DNA from: Kappaphycus alvarezii
Lineage: Eukaryota; Rhodophyta; Florideophyceae; Gigartinales; Solieriaceae
NCBI GenBank assembly: GCA_002205965.3
Contig: NADL03000669.1
Span: 744,001 to 808,000, forward strand
Direction: 5' to 3'
Length of the DNA stretch: 64,000 nt
A program made the position numbers and the translations under genes. Below, one piece after another: positions 31,946 to 43,961 of this stretch; within the stretch, counting starts at the first letter, position 1, and every line of letters starts with the position of its first letter. The notes beneath the pieces are model-generated. The model did not search any database and was not told the DNA's origin. It worked only from the letters and a program-made list of their open reading frames with translations.

Positions 31946-34478
31946 GGTATAGGGGGGACGTGTCAAATGTGCCTTACTGTACCAGTGGTATATTACCAAA
32001 CTGTACAGTTAAAAAAACGTCGCCTCGTTTCTTTTTGGCGGTATGACGCGATAAAAGACAACTGTAATTCTTCCGTGCTTATCATGCTTCACTCGTCAAT
32101 CATCTACAACAACAAATGTAACCTATGCACGTTAAAACCTTCCTCGTATGCATCACGTATGCCTCGCTCTCCCAGCGCAACCACGACATAACTTCCCGGA
32201 TGGCGCTACCAGGGGCACCGCACGATGTCCAAGACTGATAGTATTCAATGCTGAAATAGCTACAGTACTGTACACAAAAGATAATGTATCTGACTCAAAC
32301 TGTGTACTGTAATGAAGACAATTTCTCGTCAGGGGCTTCGAGTTTAAGATTCCTAACATAAGGATCCCAATGACCTGACCAAACTTCACGCAGCGCAACA
32401 CTGCACCCTTTCAACCAAGGTCTGTAATGTTCTTCAGTACACTCCCCGCCAACTGGTGGCTTCGTCGAATACCCTTGATCACGGTTGAAATTCTAATATG
32501 CACAGTGACACAGAAGAGAACACAGAATACTTCCTGCTTTTTCCATGCGACACGTATCAAAAAAGCGTCCCATCAAATTGTTACTAATGATCTGCAAGAT
32601 TCGAATTAAAAGGATGCTATTTGTCAGTTAAACTTAGTAGTGCAAAGCTCGACTGACAGGCGTAAGATTGCAAAGTGTTTGTATATGAAAACTGAGTTGC
32701 AACCTTTTTACACATCTTGCTTTCTAATAGAAGTTCCTCACAGCTCGTGACAAGCACCCCTTTTTGCTTGATACAGCATGCTTGAGAGTAAGGTAGCACA
32801 GGGTGGTTTCCCACCACCTCATCAGCAGTTAGAATCCACTTTTTTGCTCCGAGATTCAGATTTTGCACGACAGGAGTTTCCTGACCGCACATGCATTACA
32901 CATCTATGAAATTGCTGCATGGCATGAAGCCAACCTATGGAAAATGTGGTACTGTAGGAGGGTTGTTAGAATACCACCCCTAACCAGCCTTGAAATGACA
33001 TATCAACTGTCTTCTGTCGCGCAGGCTTCGGTAACTGGATTGGTGTATAAAGCCTGCCGACGACTGCACAGGTCGCCATTTTTTCAGCAGTCTTAGTCTG
33101 CTGGCAGGACTACTTGATGCAAAAGATTTTCTACAACAAACTCGATGTTGAGATCAACTAGGATTCTCAAATGTGCTTCTTAGTACAGTACAGTAGCACG
33201 AGACATTCTTAATTTTATTGCATTAAGTATCTATAATTGCTTTTAGGTGGGTTTTAAGATCAATTATTGCGAAAGCATGTCGCCGACCAACCAGCTGGAG
33301 AATTACGACATTTCTCGACTAAGGGTAAAGACCCAACAATAACGAAGAAGAATGAACTGTAAACAGAGGCGGTGAGCCACTTGCGAAGGAAATACAGTAC
33401 ATACAGATATGTAGTGTGTGGAAGGGACAACCGGCAACAATAATTTTCCTATTGTTTGAGGCGAGAGTTGCAGAGTCTACTCTAGCTACAGTAGCAAGCA
33501 TTTTAAAATACTTTTCTTCCATAAAATGGTTTCTCCAGCAAGAAATCTGAATGAACATGTCCGAAAAAGTCATGAATGACGGCCGCGACGGAGCAAAAGG
33601 GGGTGGTTGGGGTGTTTTTAATCTATGAAAAATGAGGTCAGCTGTTCCCTTAGGGATGTCGTGATGTGGGTAAAAGCTTACAGGACAAAAGTGCCTGAAA
33701 CCCTGCAACATTATTGGGCTGTACTGCACACGTGTTACAGCACATCACTAAATTCTACGCCAATTTATTTTTTTTGTTTAAATTCAGTACACTATACCGT
33801 GCTTGTACAGGGGTTAAACAGTAAGATGTATTGGACTACATCGGACTATACCATTAGAAAACTCCACTCATTACAAATCATGTGTCCTTCACCTCTCAAA
33901 CTATTTTGCAGCAAATACTATAGATTTGGCGCAAATAAGCAGCATTCGCTTCAGTAAGTTCACCAAGCCCCTTTCGGCCCATTTTAATTCAAAAGTTTTC
34001 CAACCTTGCATGAATTCATGGACATTGTGAGGAGGTAGTGCGGTTTCAGAAATGGCAAAAGAGAAAGGGTCCTTGATTCCGTTGACGATTTTTTTCCGAG
34101 CGTGACACATAAATATTAAAAAATGTCACGCGCGATATTGCAGCCAGACTGGCTGATACATGCAATGCTGTACTGCGCACTTCCAAGTCTAAAAAAATGG
34201 ACGGCTTAACTCGATGTCCGCGGAGAATATCACAGATTTAAGATCTAACGAAACTTTGAAATACTGCACTGTACAGTACTGTAAGAGTGGCTGATTTCAA
34301 CAAAGCAAGCCGCTAGCGTTGACTCGTGCACATTTACAGTGTTTTTTTGTAGAAATTTGAACTTGATGATGCTGACTGAAATGCATTACTACAGTATGCT
34401 TGGCCATCCAGTACGGCTCCAATACGGCAGTTCCTAATTGCGAGGTCAGCCAAAGTCAAGGCACCTGCGTAACTCATT

Positions 34479-34545
34479 AGCCGCGTTGATACAACCGACC
34501 ACATCTTCCATGCATTAAAATAACCCAAAAATTTCCCCCTGTCCA
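34479..34545. repeat. Dispersed repeat A, copy 2
   Basis: This is the second copy of the repeat at 31094-31160. It has an extra TGCAT after the shared CATCTTCCA. Both copies sit near TACTGTACAGTA blocks. Too short to assign to an element class. Confidence 0.7.
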
Positions 34546-36777
34546 AGAACCCGTTGAAAGCATGAAGGTCTCATGGAGGCGTGTGTACACTCAAGATAAG
34601 TGAAAAACAAAAAAAAAGTTAAGTAATGAATAAAGATTTCTCAGATACAACTGAATAGCAATAAATTAAGAAAACATTAGATTCAAAAACGCAGTTGGCA
34701 AAATTTTGCCTTGTTCATGTGCATAATTTTACAACCCTGCAAAGCACAGCACATGACTGTACTCTCTGCGGTACAGGAAATTATGGGAAATCTACTCTAC
34801 AGCGAGATTCTACCAAAGTGCTTAGCCATTACAGTGCTCACTGTAGCGATTGGTTTACAGTAGAGCTAGTGGCCCTGAACAAGTACAGAAGAAAATTAAT
34901 GAGTAAAATCCCCTAGCTAGCTACTGGTATTGGTACCAAACAGCTTACCCGAAAAAAGTTTCATGGCTCTAAACTTTGAAGAGAAGCCCCTTTACTAACT
35001 GGTTTCTTCACCACTGCATCATGAGGGGTCTATTTTGTAGACTGTAAAAAGCATGGGGCGGCCGCAATGATTTTTCAAAGAAACAGCATGCAGTGATATT
35101 TAAGCCTTGAGCGTTAAATCTCCCTTTTTCTCTTTCAAAACTTTCAAGGTCGATCGCTGACCAAACTCATTGCGTACAATCAGCACACGTCAAGATTATT
35201 CGCATCATGCGGTTAGAATAGCATTGAGCATGATGTGGACTGTTGATCTGGCTTTAGCACGTCGTAAACTCCTGGAACTATTGCCTGCCACAGGTTCTGA
35301 TAGCCGCAAAACTCGTTCATCGTTTGAAACTACAGTGGCTAGTTAAACCGTAAGTATCGAGTTGAAAGGCAACTGTCGTATTTTGAGACAGGCTGAGTGA
35401 CCCTTGCAACTTTTCCTAATTCCAATGGGTTGCAGGTTAGAGCTTGGGACACCTCTGGTTTTATTCTGAATTTGCTTATCTATGCCCGAAAGGTCGCAGA
35501 CCGATCGGTCAATGGGCTTTTCAATACGTCCTCACACGTACAGTTCTCACTCCAAAGTAATGCGTTGAGTCATTTGTGTGCAGATGGCATCACCACTACT
35601 CTGCAGCTGTTTGCAAATTTGATTTCAAAGAAATACTGTGTCCAAAAACTGCAGCAAGAAGTGGTTGGGATGCAAGGGTTGTAAAGGTTGGTTCTTGAAC
35701 AGCCAAAATGGACCGGTTACGTAACCAAGGGATGCACAATCTACAGTATGAACCATTGCGACTTGCCGTTCCGAATGATTTGTTCTTAACGAGTCCTCAA
35801 ACCCCTACACCACACTCTTTTAGAGAGTCATGTGCAGTCTACATGTTAGGCAAGCAGAAAATTTACCCGCCACCGTTTGTCCCCTTCGCATTCATGGTGG
35901 TAGCTGCAGCAGGCATAAATATCCTGGTATGCCGAACATCTGCCCTATGCGCAACAGTCGACTGCACAGAACAAGTAGTAGAGCTTCTGGTAAGCGCAGA
36001 TCGCGGTTATGACCTTGGAGAGGTATGAAGTAGCGCAACCTAAGCACCGCGATACTCCAAGCTACAGACGGCCGCGATCCTGACGATATACACTTCCGTG
36101 CCCTACGTGCTTGGCCTCGAAATACAAAGTACAATATTGAAACCTGAGCTACTCTGCAAATCTGAAAAATGACTTGTTCATTCCTCGCAGTATGCTTCAA
36201 TTTTACAAACTCTTTCGTCAGCAAACTGTTCATACAACTGGGACGTAGATGACTTGCATCATTTCGATACATATGTATTGCAGGTTTGCAGTCACACTGT
36301 CCTGATAGTGACAATTGCAAGGAACGGTTTACATATTTATCGACAAAAGACCTTGTCGTAGCGCAGTTATATCTACCATGGGCAAAGTTCCTGGTGTAAT
36401 AGTTATTGACATAGCCTTGCCCAGCGAGGAGAGTTACTTACGCAATGTTCTTAAAGAGATTTCATTCATCACAACCTGGCTAATTTGGTCAGGTTGTTTT
36501 CAATATCTAGAGTGGACCGATGATTTGGGGATCATTTCGGGGAGTCCCATGCTGCTCGGAATGGCGTTCCGTGTAATGGACTGGGAGTAGACTTTCTTTA
36601 GTTGAAACTGTGCAGCAATACAGCATTTTCATTAATTTAAAAGGCAGGATTTGGAAACTAAGGATACACATCAGTTTTATAACGGCTAAACTTGAATACG
36701 CATTTATTTACTGTACTTCTTGGAGGGGTCGTCAAACGGCTAAACAGTACAGTACAAAGTACAGTACTGTACAGTAC

Positions 36778-36813
36778 CCCGAGCTACAGTACTGTACAGT
36801 ACTGTAGCTCGGG
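36778..36813. repeat. Perfect 36-bp palindrome
   Basis: The half-site is CCCGAGCTACAGTACTGT, followed directly by its exact reverse complement. The inner 24 bases are the TACAGTACTG simple motif, while the outer GAGCTC-like arms are unique. It is preceded by another 30 bp of TACAGTAC repeats. Confidence 0.9.
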
Positions 36814-37278
36814 AGATTTCGGAAAACGCAAAGTACCTACAAAAAAAGTTTACTAAATTAAGAAAAATACTCCAAAAAACACCCGCTCCCCTGCCTCAAT
36901 GTAAAGCTGGACGAGATATACCCAGAGGCAGACGGGAACGTTTGGGTTCTTGATGGCTCCTACAGTACTGTACTGTTGTTGATTTGTGGACGTGTGTGAT
37001 TATTCAGTACAATGAACAAACACTGTACTGTGTTGATGATGTGTAAAGTGCGTATGAATTTATAGTGAATGCAAGTCGAGTTAAATGTACAACTCGAAAG
37101 AACTGTAGACTCATGGACAGAGAGTCATGTGCTGAATGCAGTAGTGATATGTCGGACGGTCGCTCAGAACCCATGAGGAAGATGTTAATGGATAAGGGTT
37201 CTGAGGACAAAAGCTACAGATGCATGACTACAGAGACGGAAGGGTTCTGAGCTGCGCCCACGAGTGAAGGGGCGCTGA

Positions 37279-37629
37279 ATGTTAGTGAAGTTGATTTACG
37301 AATGGAAGTTGAACGAATACATCCGAATACAGGCAATCGTCACTGAATGCAATGGATGTACGGAGGAGGATGTTTTGATTGAGGCGATCAGTTTCCGCCG
37401 TGTGAACCCATGAGTTGGGAAGACAATATGTAGATGATGGCTATAAAAGGATAGGATGTGGGAGCGACAGAGCTCTAGGAAAAGCATCCCAGCATATTTG
37501 TGCTGATCTATCTGTGTCGTTACGACACAATAAAATAGCTACTGCATAGGTCTGACAATCGATCTGACAGTACACGGAATTTAATTTGTGGGAGTCATGA
37601 ACAAAGACAAATGGGAATCTATAGTTATG
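37279..37629 (+). promoter_or_regulatory. Possible LTR with TATA box and poly(A) signal
   Basis: The segment starts TGTTAG and has a good TATA box (TATAAAAGG at 37442-37450). It has an AATAAA at 37529-37534 inside the 17-base inverted repeat TGTGTCGTTACGACACA, and is followed at 37630 by TGGACCCAGG, which could be a primer-binding site ending in TGG. That order is what an LTR shows. No second LTR copy was found and the 3' end is not the usual CA, so this stays tentative. A simple Pol II promoter is the alternative. Confidence 0.3.
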
Positions 37630-37668
37630 GACCCAGGTGATTAATTTAGAGCTCCATTTAGCGGGTAC

Positions 37669-38115
37669 ATGTCCGAAACCCCGAAGTTCTTGACGAACGT
37701 CACGATAAAGCTAAGATACCGCGATACTTTGCGGCGCTGGTTTGAGATGATCGCTGCCTTCGCTCAAGTCGACAAGAGGTACGAAGCATTATGTAAGGCT
37801 GTAGTAGTGTGGGTGTGGCCACTGCTACATACATGCAAGAAGTACAGGTACATCGCGATAAATACCCCAGGAAGGATTGATGTTCGACTTGGGCTCGCAG
37901 TACGCGAGACGATAGATACACCTTGGCCGAGAATAAAGGAAACGGAAAGGGGAAGAACTAAGGGGGGTCGTAGTAGGTTAGGCGAGCGGGCTGAAAAGCA
38001 CAAGGAAGAAGTTTTACTACCAAAGACCCAAGACCAGGGGACAACTCGCCTTACTCAGGCGTTTGCTGTAGCCGGAGCCAAAAGAGTATTAGTCCTACTT
38101 CCTACTCTACAGTAA
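37669..38115 (+). CDS. Unidentified 148-residue ORF, possibly gag-like
   Basis: It starts at an ATG 39 bases after the possible primer-binding site. The N-terminal half is helical and basic (IKLRYRDTLRRWFEMIAAFA, then VDKRYEALCKAV); the C-terminal part is rich in K, E and R with a GRTKGGRSRLGER basic stretch. The position after an LTR-like segment and the composition would suit a retroelement gag fragment, but I see no zinc knuckle and no clear homology. It could be spurious. Confidence 0.3.
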   Translation: MSETPKFLTNVTIKLRYRDTLRRWFEMIAAFAQVDKRYEALCKAVVVWVWPLLHTCKKYRYIAINTPGRIDVRLGLAVRETIDTPWPRIKETERGRTKGGRSRLGERAEKHKEEVLLPKTQDQGTTRLTQAFAVAGAKRVLVLLPTLQ

Positions 38116-38211
38116 AACTACTATTACTTTAGACTAACGGAAGAACGCACAAAACACGGCCGATAATGAGTGTTAGTTGTCAGCACTTTCACGCGCTGAA
38201 CGTACCTTGTA

Positions 38212-38276
38212 GGCCGGCCAGTGTCCCCAGGTGTGGTGGTGCTTGTGTCACCGGGGCCCCTGGTTGGCCGGTCGAG
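38212..38276. repeat. GC-rich imperfect inverted repeat
   Basis: The left arm begins GGCCGGCCA and the right arm ends TGGTTGGCCGG, with an inner pairing of CCCCAGG and CCTGG-type words. It stands out from AT-rich flanks. It could be a hairpin or a foldback element fragment. Confidence 0.5.
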
Positions 38277-39978
38277 TTAGAAAGTTAGTAATCTGGATAA
38301 TTATGTGACAGATATTGATAGCTATTGACAGTAACTGACTGTAAAGGTACACTGTAAAGGTTGTTAGTTGATGTTCACCATGTTGACTTGTTAGGTTGGA
38401 CACGTGTCGTAGGTGACCGGAGTACATGCGTGTTCCGAGAGGTCCAATGGTCCGCCCCTGTAATGAGACAGGTGTCCCTGTATGGAGCTGCCGAAAAATA
38501 TCGATAAAAGTAGCCTACCAAATGCAGTGAAAAGTTTTTCCACACTATCTGGAGGGGCTAAATTCATTCACCGCAACAAGAATCGCGCCTCGTCTAACGG
38601 AATATTTCTTTCATCAGTGTTGCTGACGGACAGTAGCAGTCTCAAGCTAAGAATTTTGGAGATGATAAAGGGTCCACGGCCGCCAAATCGTGATTGTAGT
38701 CTGGAGACCATATTATGTGGAAACTTTTAAACAGCCCCTTCAATTGATGTGAGTGTGCGTAGCGACCGATACAACTCATAACAGATTCTGAGTCAAACTT
38801 TTGAGCCGATTACTGGATATTTTACCCTACACCCTTGTAGTTCTTACGGGGAAGAGATCCAGTATGACGTAAAATCTTGCTGTATTATTAAAGAATTGTT
38901 TGGTTGTACTTCCTGCTCTATGATCATCAAATGAAAGAGATGTGCATGAAAGCAACGTGTAGCGACCTTCTTTGTTCTGCGCGAGTAACGAGGCAGCCAT
39001 CTTTGCTTTTTTCTTACTGATGTTTCGGGAGACAATCGTCGGCGGTCAACTCTAATTGAGTGGTTCCTGCATTTTTAATGTCTCAACAAAGGGCATATTC
39101 ATGGAGGTAAAAATCACAACTCTTTGTGCATGGGTCCGCATTGAGGACTTGACAGAACGAAAGAGAAAAGGTTTTCAGTCCGCGTGATAGGGCGGTGGGT
39201 AATTCTAGGGGAAATTTTGGTGTGTTTCGGGCATGAGAATTGGAGCTCAGTGGAAGCTGCGATCCAAAGGTTGAATAAAGTAAATAAAGGGCTAGCGAAA
39301 CTGTAAATTTTTCTGAAAAGGAAAGAAGCAGAAAAAGAATGGAATTAATACAAATTTTCCACCAGACGTCTCAAAATTTCGAATGTTTGACAGATTATTT
39401 GTCTCCCAGCGCTGTGTTCCAGCAAAAAACCTAACAAGTTTTTGTGGGATTCACAGAGGTTCATTTTACCTATGGTGAATCCGCTGGAATACTATCCACC
39501 AAAAAATGGTATCTCTACCCTTTGAAATACATTTGAGAAATTGGACTGAAGTTTCGCGATAAATTGTTAAATATACATAAAATTCAAGCATTTTCGACAA
39601 TTTCTTTGCTATTTAAAGACAAACAATTGAAGAGGTGAATTTCATACACTAAAATCCATCCAAAATGCATTGATCAACGTGAAGTATTTAATTTAAAGAT
39701 AAATTTACAGTAATGTGCATAAAAACGTCATTGATGTCTTCAAATGATAAAGAGGAGAAAATAAAACCTCTCGTAGAATGGAAAAAGTGTATTTTTGACA
39801 CATGTATGGAAAAATACTACCAAAAAAGCCATATCAACGAAAATAAAGTATTTGAAATACAAAATCATTTTAATGTAAGGTAATTTCACATTGCAAAACA
39901 GGTAATAGTGTAGTGTGCGCGTACTCTCAAAAGTAGACATTTACCAACAGCTTCCGGATCGAATGCAACATAGGAAAT
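38277..39978. other. AT-rich stretch without recognisable genes
   Basis: One 82-codon ORF (38482-38730 +) has no recognisable content. A TGTTAG...TTGGACACGTGTCG segment at 38367-38410 resembles the start of the possible LTR upstream, but too little is shared to call it a copy. The rest is AT-rich with homopolymer runs. Confidence 0.35.
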
Positions 39979-40766
39979 TTGCTCCCGAAAGGGTCCAAAA
40001 TAGTGAAGCTGGTATCCAGCCCCTTAGAGTACATTCAGGGGCATTTTGAGGACCAGGCGAAAGTAACCATACAGATGGCCAACTCTAGCTATGCCGAGAC
40101 TGCCAACGAAAGAAATAGTTTCTCAGGGATGGTCATTGAAATAAAGCCTTCAGGAATCACGGAAGGAAGCAGTCTGTCTAAGGGCTTTTTGGACCTTCCT
40201 CCTACCGGAGGAGAAGAATCCTTTTTTATGCGGACTTCTGCCCAATAGATTACTGCCGGAGCTAGCGTTTCACCCGCGGAGGAGTTCAAATTGAAAGCTG
40301 CCGGGCGCATGAAGGAATATGCTAAATCTAAAGAGAAAGAGACGAAGTCATCCTCAGTCGAGCCGAATGGACTGCAAGCACGATGTGAGCTTAACGGAAG
40401 AACCGCTGTTCAAGCCACTGCTGCTTTTGACCCTCAAGACTGCACAAAGAGACTCGGAGAGCGTCCATAACTGACAAACTAAGACTAAAAAAGCCCGTAA
40501 AAGGGATATGGTTAACGAAAATTGAGATAAACCCGGCTAGTGTCGCTTTGGAGGATCCCGCAAGAAAATAAGTGATTGAAAGGATCATTGACCAAGGTTG
40601 CGCGGAAGATGATGAGCTAATGTTCCGGGTACCCTGGTCGTGGTACACACGCGATGAGTCTACATGGGGACCCTTCTCGTTACTGCTCCGAAGCCGGGTT
40701 GTGCATTACTTCAAGCGACGCATGCTTTCGCTTCCTCCCGACATAAATACTGCACAGAAGGGGTGA
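39979..40766 (+). pseudogene. Broken gene with a chromodomain-like 3' part
   Basis: The first frame (39979-40248) ends in a TAG but continues in phase to 40470 with a lysine- and serine-rich stretch. After a shift, the segment at about 40570-40766 reads VIERIIDQGCAEDDELMFRV, then PWSWYTRDESTWGPFSLL and VVHYFKRR. The order E-x-I-[IL]-D...F-x-V-x-W-x-x-[YF]-x-x-x-x-x-[TS]-W-x-P-x-x-x-L, then V-V-x-Y-F-x-R, is that of chromodomains at the end of Ty3/gypsy polyproteins. I see no integrase upstream, so the retroelement reading is an inference. There is at least one frameshift and two stops. Confidence 0.4.
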
Positions 40767-41938
40767 ATCGTGACCTTCAGAAGGGGTATAACTCAAATAC
40801 AACCTAACGGTTTCCATCAATCATCCGGTTTGGAACCCCTCGGGACTCAATAAGGACATCACATGCCCGCAGCTCACTCCGGTGGGAGGAAAGCAGTACC
40901 GTACCGTACAGTACACGTCAAAGTACTGTAAAGTCGTGCTGTACGCCAGAAGGTATAAAGTATTTGGAGGCCCAAGAAACCTTATTTCCAGCTAAAATTG
41001 GCAGATAAATGTGCTGTTTTCCTTTCACGGTATTATTTCGATACTGTACAGGCCGCCCAGTATTTTGAGGTTTGTAGGGTGACGCCAGAATCTGGATTAC
41101 AACATCCGGACAACTCTGGACTCTCGAACAAAGACCCATTTTGCGCACCCCCAACTTATGCCTCTGGTACATAAATTTCATCCAGAGCAGATGTCGTAAG
41201 GAGGAAATCATCAAACTAGTAATGAAAGTGAGTGTATGTTGGGGTGATATGCGTGTGCAGTGGTGAAGAAAAGTTTTTATTGGCGAAATGATGCTCATGT
41301 GGGGGCCGTTGGCGGAAACCTGGACCGCGCTTAAGGAACTGATAAGATCCAGCCAATGTCGTCAGTGGATGGCAGTATGGTGAACGAGGCTCGGCATGTT
41401 GGAGAGTCATATGAGTTCCCATCTGACGCGGTGTGTATGGGCGGAGATGTTTATCCCAAGAGGATCTTTCTCACGATTAGAGAGAATGTTTATAAGGTTT
41501 AGACACCAGGAAGAGCAGGGTGAAGTCAAGGTGGAACATATGGGGGAATAAATCCCGGCTGTAAGGCCGCAGTCTAGTGACTTTGGTGCACCCAGCTCTT
41601 TCTGGATCACTGTATTCCTACAGCGCCGTGCCCGTTGGTTGAGGATAAAATCGCAACACTATCGCGTTTACTACACGTCTTGCAGTGATGCGAATACTTT
41701 ATGAAAATTCTGCTCGCATCCCGTTTACCTTATTCAATCTTATTCTTTTTTTCTTATTATTTTGCTCGGCGACTTTCTTCCCTTTTTCGACGATCCCACT
41801 TTTTTGACTCTGTGACCTCTATCCTCTTTTTAATGCTTGCTTGGAGACTCGCTCCCACAGCCACATACTATTAATTGATCGAGATAGCCTCAAACGCGGC
41901 TCACTCATTACGAGTCGGAAGAAGTGGTGGATAAGATC
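40767..41938. other. Gene-poor stretch
   Basis: A 126-codon minus-strand ORF (40918-41298) has no recognised domain. TACAGTAC-type words are found at 40895-40930. The segment 41690-41830 is pyrimidine-rich. Confidence 0.35.
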
Positions 41939-43609
41939 CTATTTATTTCCGGAAAATGATACCTTGACGCCTCTCCCGATGTCGGGACACGAAAGGACCC
42001 TCAGGAGCTCCATCTTCCGATCCTCTGGAAGTTGGTGCCTCATATCCTTGAATTCCCACTGCATTTGGAGAACAAGTAAAGGGATAGTGGGGGCCCACAT
42101 GTTGAGGGATGGGGGACGCAAAAAAACTCCCGAGAATCTCTTCATCACATCGATAAACCCCTCGACATAGCAAATCATTCCGTTTCACTCCTACTTCTCT
42201 CCTCGTATCGACCTCCGGAGTTCTCCACCTGTCAACTAGAGCATTGGCCCCCACCCTTTAGTCTTTGAGGCCCCTTTTATGCGGATCAGCAGAAATTGTG
42301 GACGCTGTAATAACTTCTCCTTGCGAGCAATCGCTCTGATTCCTAGCAATGCGACGACGCTTCCATGGATCATATTGTACAAATACTCCGGCGGATTTTT
42401 CGCGCCCCCGACAGAACCAAAATCGATCACATCGCGGAAGCTGCTGATTTTTCCTGGGGAATCGGTCCCAGTCAGTTGTCGAAACTATGTATAGAATAGG
42501 CTGCAAATCGTCGTATCCATTTCCGTCCAAGTATGGTCTCAAGAAAATTTCCCTGAGCTGGCACAGCCCCACTCGAACCCGACTGGTAATCCACCACACC
42601 CGATAGGTATCAAACACGTCCCACATGGCCCATCCTGCTACTGAAAATCTCCACCCTGAGTTTTGCAGGATCCAATATTCTGAGTCTGGGTTGTCAATAA
42701 CCTTCGTGCCTTGATAAGCGAACGCGGGAGGTAGTTCTGCCCAGACTCCCCCGGGTACCTCCCAGTCGTCCCATCTCTTTGGAACCTCGACCAACCGACC
42801 GCGCATATCCTTTGGACGGAGTAACAAGGCTTCGGGCTGATGCCATTGAACAAAGAATTTTTTCTCCGAACGCATACTCCTTTCGAAGCGCACCGAATGG
42901 GACTACAATTGGATAGATGACTTTTTATTTGTTTGATAACCAGGATGGAGGTGTCGCCCGGGACACAGGACGGCCAAAGACGAATTATCGGCGGTTGTTC
43001 GATGGACCGAGCACGCGCCAAGCGCGATTCTAAAAGCCCAAAGTCCCTCAACGTAAGCTTCTTCACTGAAGTTGAGGATGGACCACAAATCCACAGGAGA
43101 GTCGAGAGGGGGCCTTTCCGTCGAGCGCTAGTCCGGCAGGACAAAAAAATTGTGATTGAGGGACATTACCTGATGGTGACGTCAAGCAGTTTGGATTCGA
43201 GTGCGCTCCAAGCGACCCTGCCGAAGTACCCCAGTCACATGTTTCAACTCGCTACGGCGCATGGCCATTCCCATTCTTCATTCAAACGTTGTTGTGTAGC
43301 TGACTGGAACCGGTCCCAACAACAGCTGATGCTAGGTCTCCTCGTCAAGATACATACATGGCTCTAGCCAACTGGTTTCGGATGAGTTCCCATCGAACCA
43401 GGGGAGTCGACCAAATAAGTAGTGATCGTGGTGCATAAGCGTTCTCCGTAGTTCGGTGGGAGATGGGAAACGGTGCATGGTGTTTTTGGCTCTTTTCCAC
43501 CTCCTTGGCCATAAAAATTAAACGAAGCGACTCGACTTAAGGAATCAAGAGTGATGGGCCGCAGTGATGTGCGCTCAAAAGGGGGGTACATATCGCCATA
43601 TGAGATCAC
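41939..43609 (-). pseudogene. Unidentified degenerate coding region
   Basis: Several minus-strand frames read as protein in succession: 43609-43364, about 43180-42903, 42893-42258 (the longest, 211 codons) and 42178-41939. The 211-codon part is tryptophan-rich and aromatic. It contains KRWDDWEVPGGVWAELPPAF, SGWRFSVAGWAMWDVFDTYR, LREIFLRPYLDGNGYDDL and TTDWDRFPRKNQQLPRCDRF, which does not look like chance ORF composition. I recognise no family. The frame changes between parts suggest either several short introns or decay. It may be a host gene or a gene of an element or algal virus. Confidence 0.35.
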
Positions 43610-43906
43610 AATAGATTATGGACAGGAAGGAATATATGTCGGTGACTAAATTTTGAGATTTTTAGGCTGCATATAGCATCAGCCCTAACTGTGAGGAATG
43701 AGAGGTCAGACTAACTATGCAACCTGACGGAACCGAGTCCTGTACCTGATGTGGGCCCAGTGGGTCCTGCTAATTGGACCAAGTGTCCCGGACAATAATC
43801 ACTAACTAGGATTTAGCTACACCCTTCTGGGCCTCACACTCACTTTATGAGTAGATAAATAGTTTATTTTTAATCAAATAGACGTAGCCAAAAAGCTGTC
43901 TGATTA

Positions 43907-43961
43907 GGGTTCGCGGGCTCAGGGACGCGATTTATAGTCGCATCCCTGAGTCCGCGAACCC
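43907..43961. repeat. Hairpin with 24-base arms
   Basis: Arms 43907-43930 (starting GGGTTCGCGGGCTCAGGG) and 43938-43961 pair at 22 of 24 positions around a 7-base loop, TTTATAG. The two non-pairs are transitions, one of which would be a G-U pair in RNA. It is isolated in AT-rich sequence. Confidence 0.8.

Larger units (their letters stand above)
31946..37278. other. Long gene-poor stretch
   Basis: No recognised gene. The largest ORFs (33319-33729 -, 33625-33957 +, 35397-35684 +, 35708-36028 +, 36315-36590 +) have no identifiable domains. The stretch holds repeat A copy 2 and TACTGTACAGTA sites at 32263, 34265-34283, 36744-36813 and 36961-36976. Confidence 0.4.
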
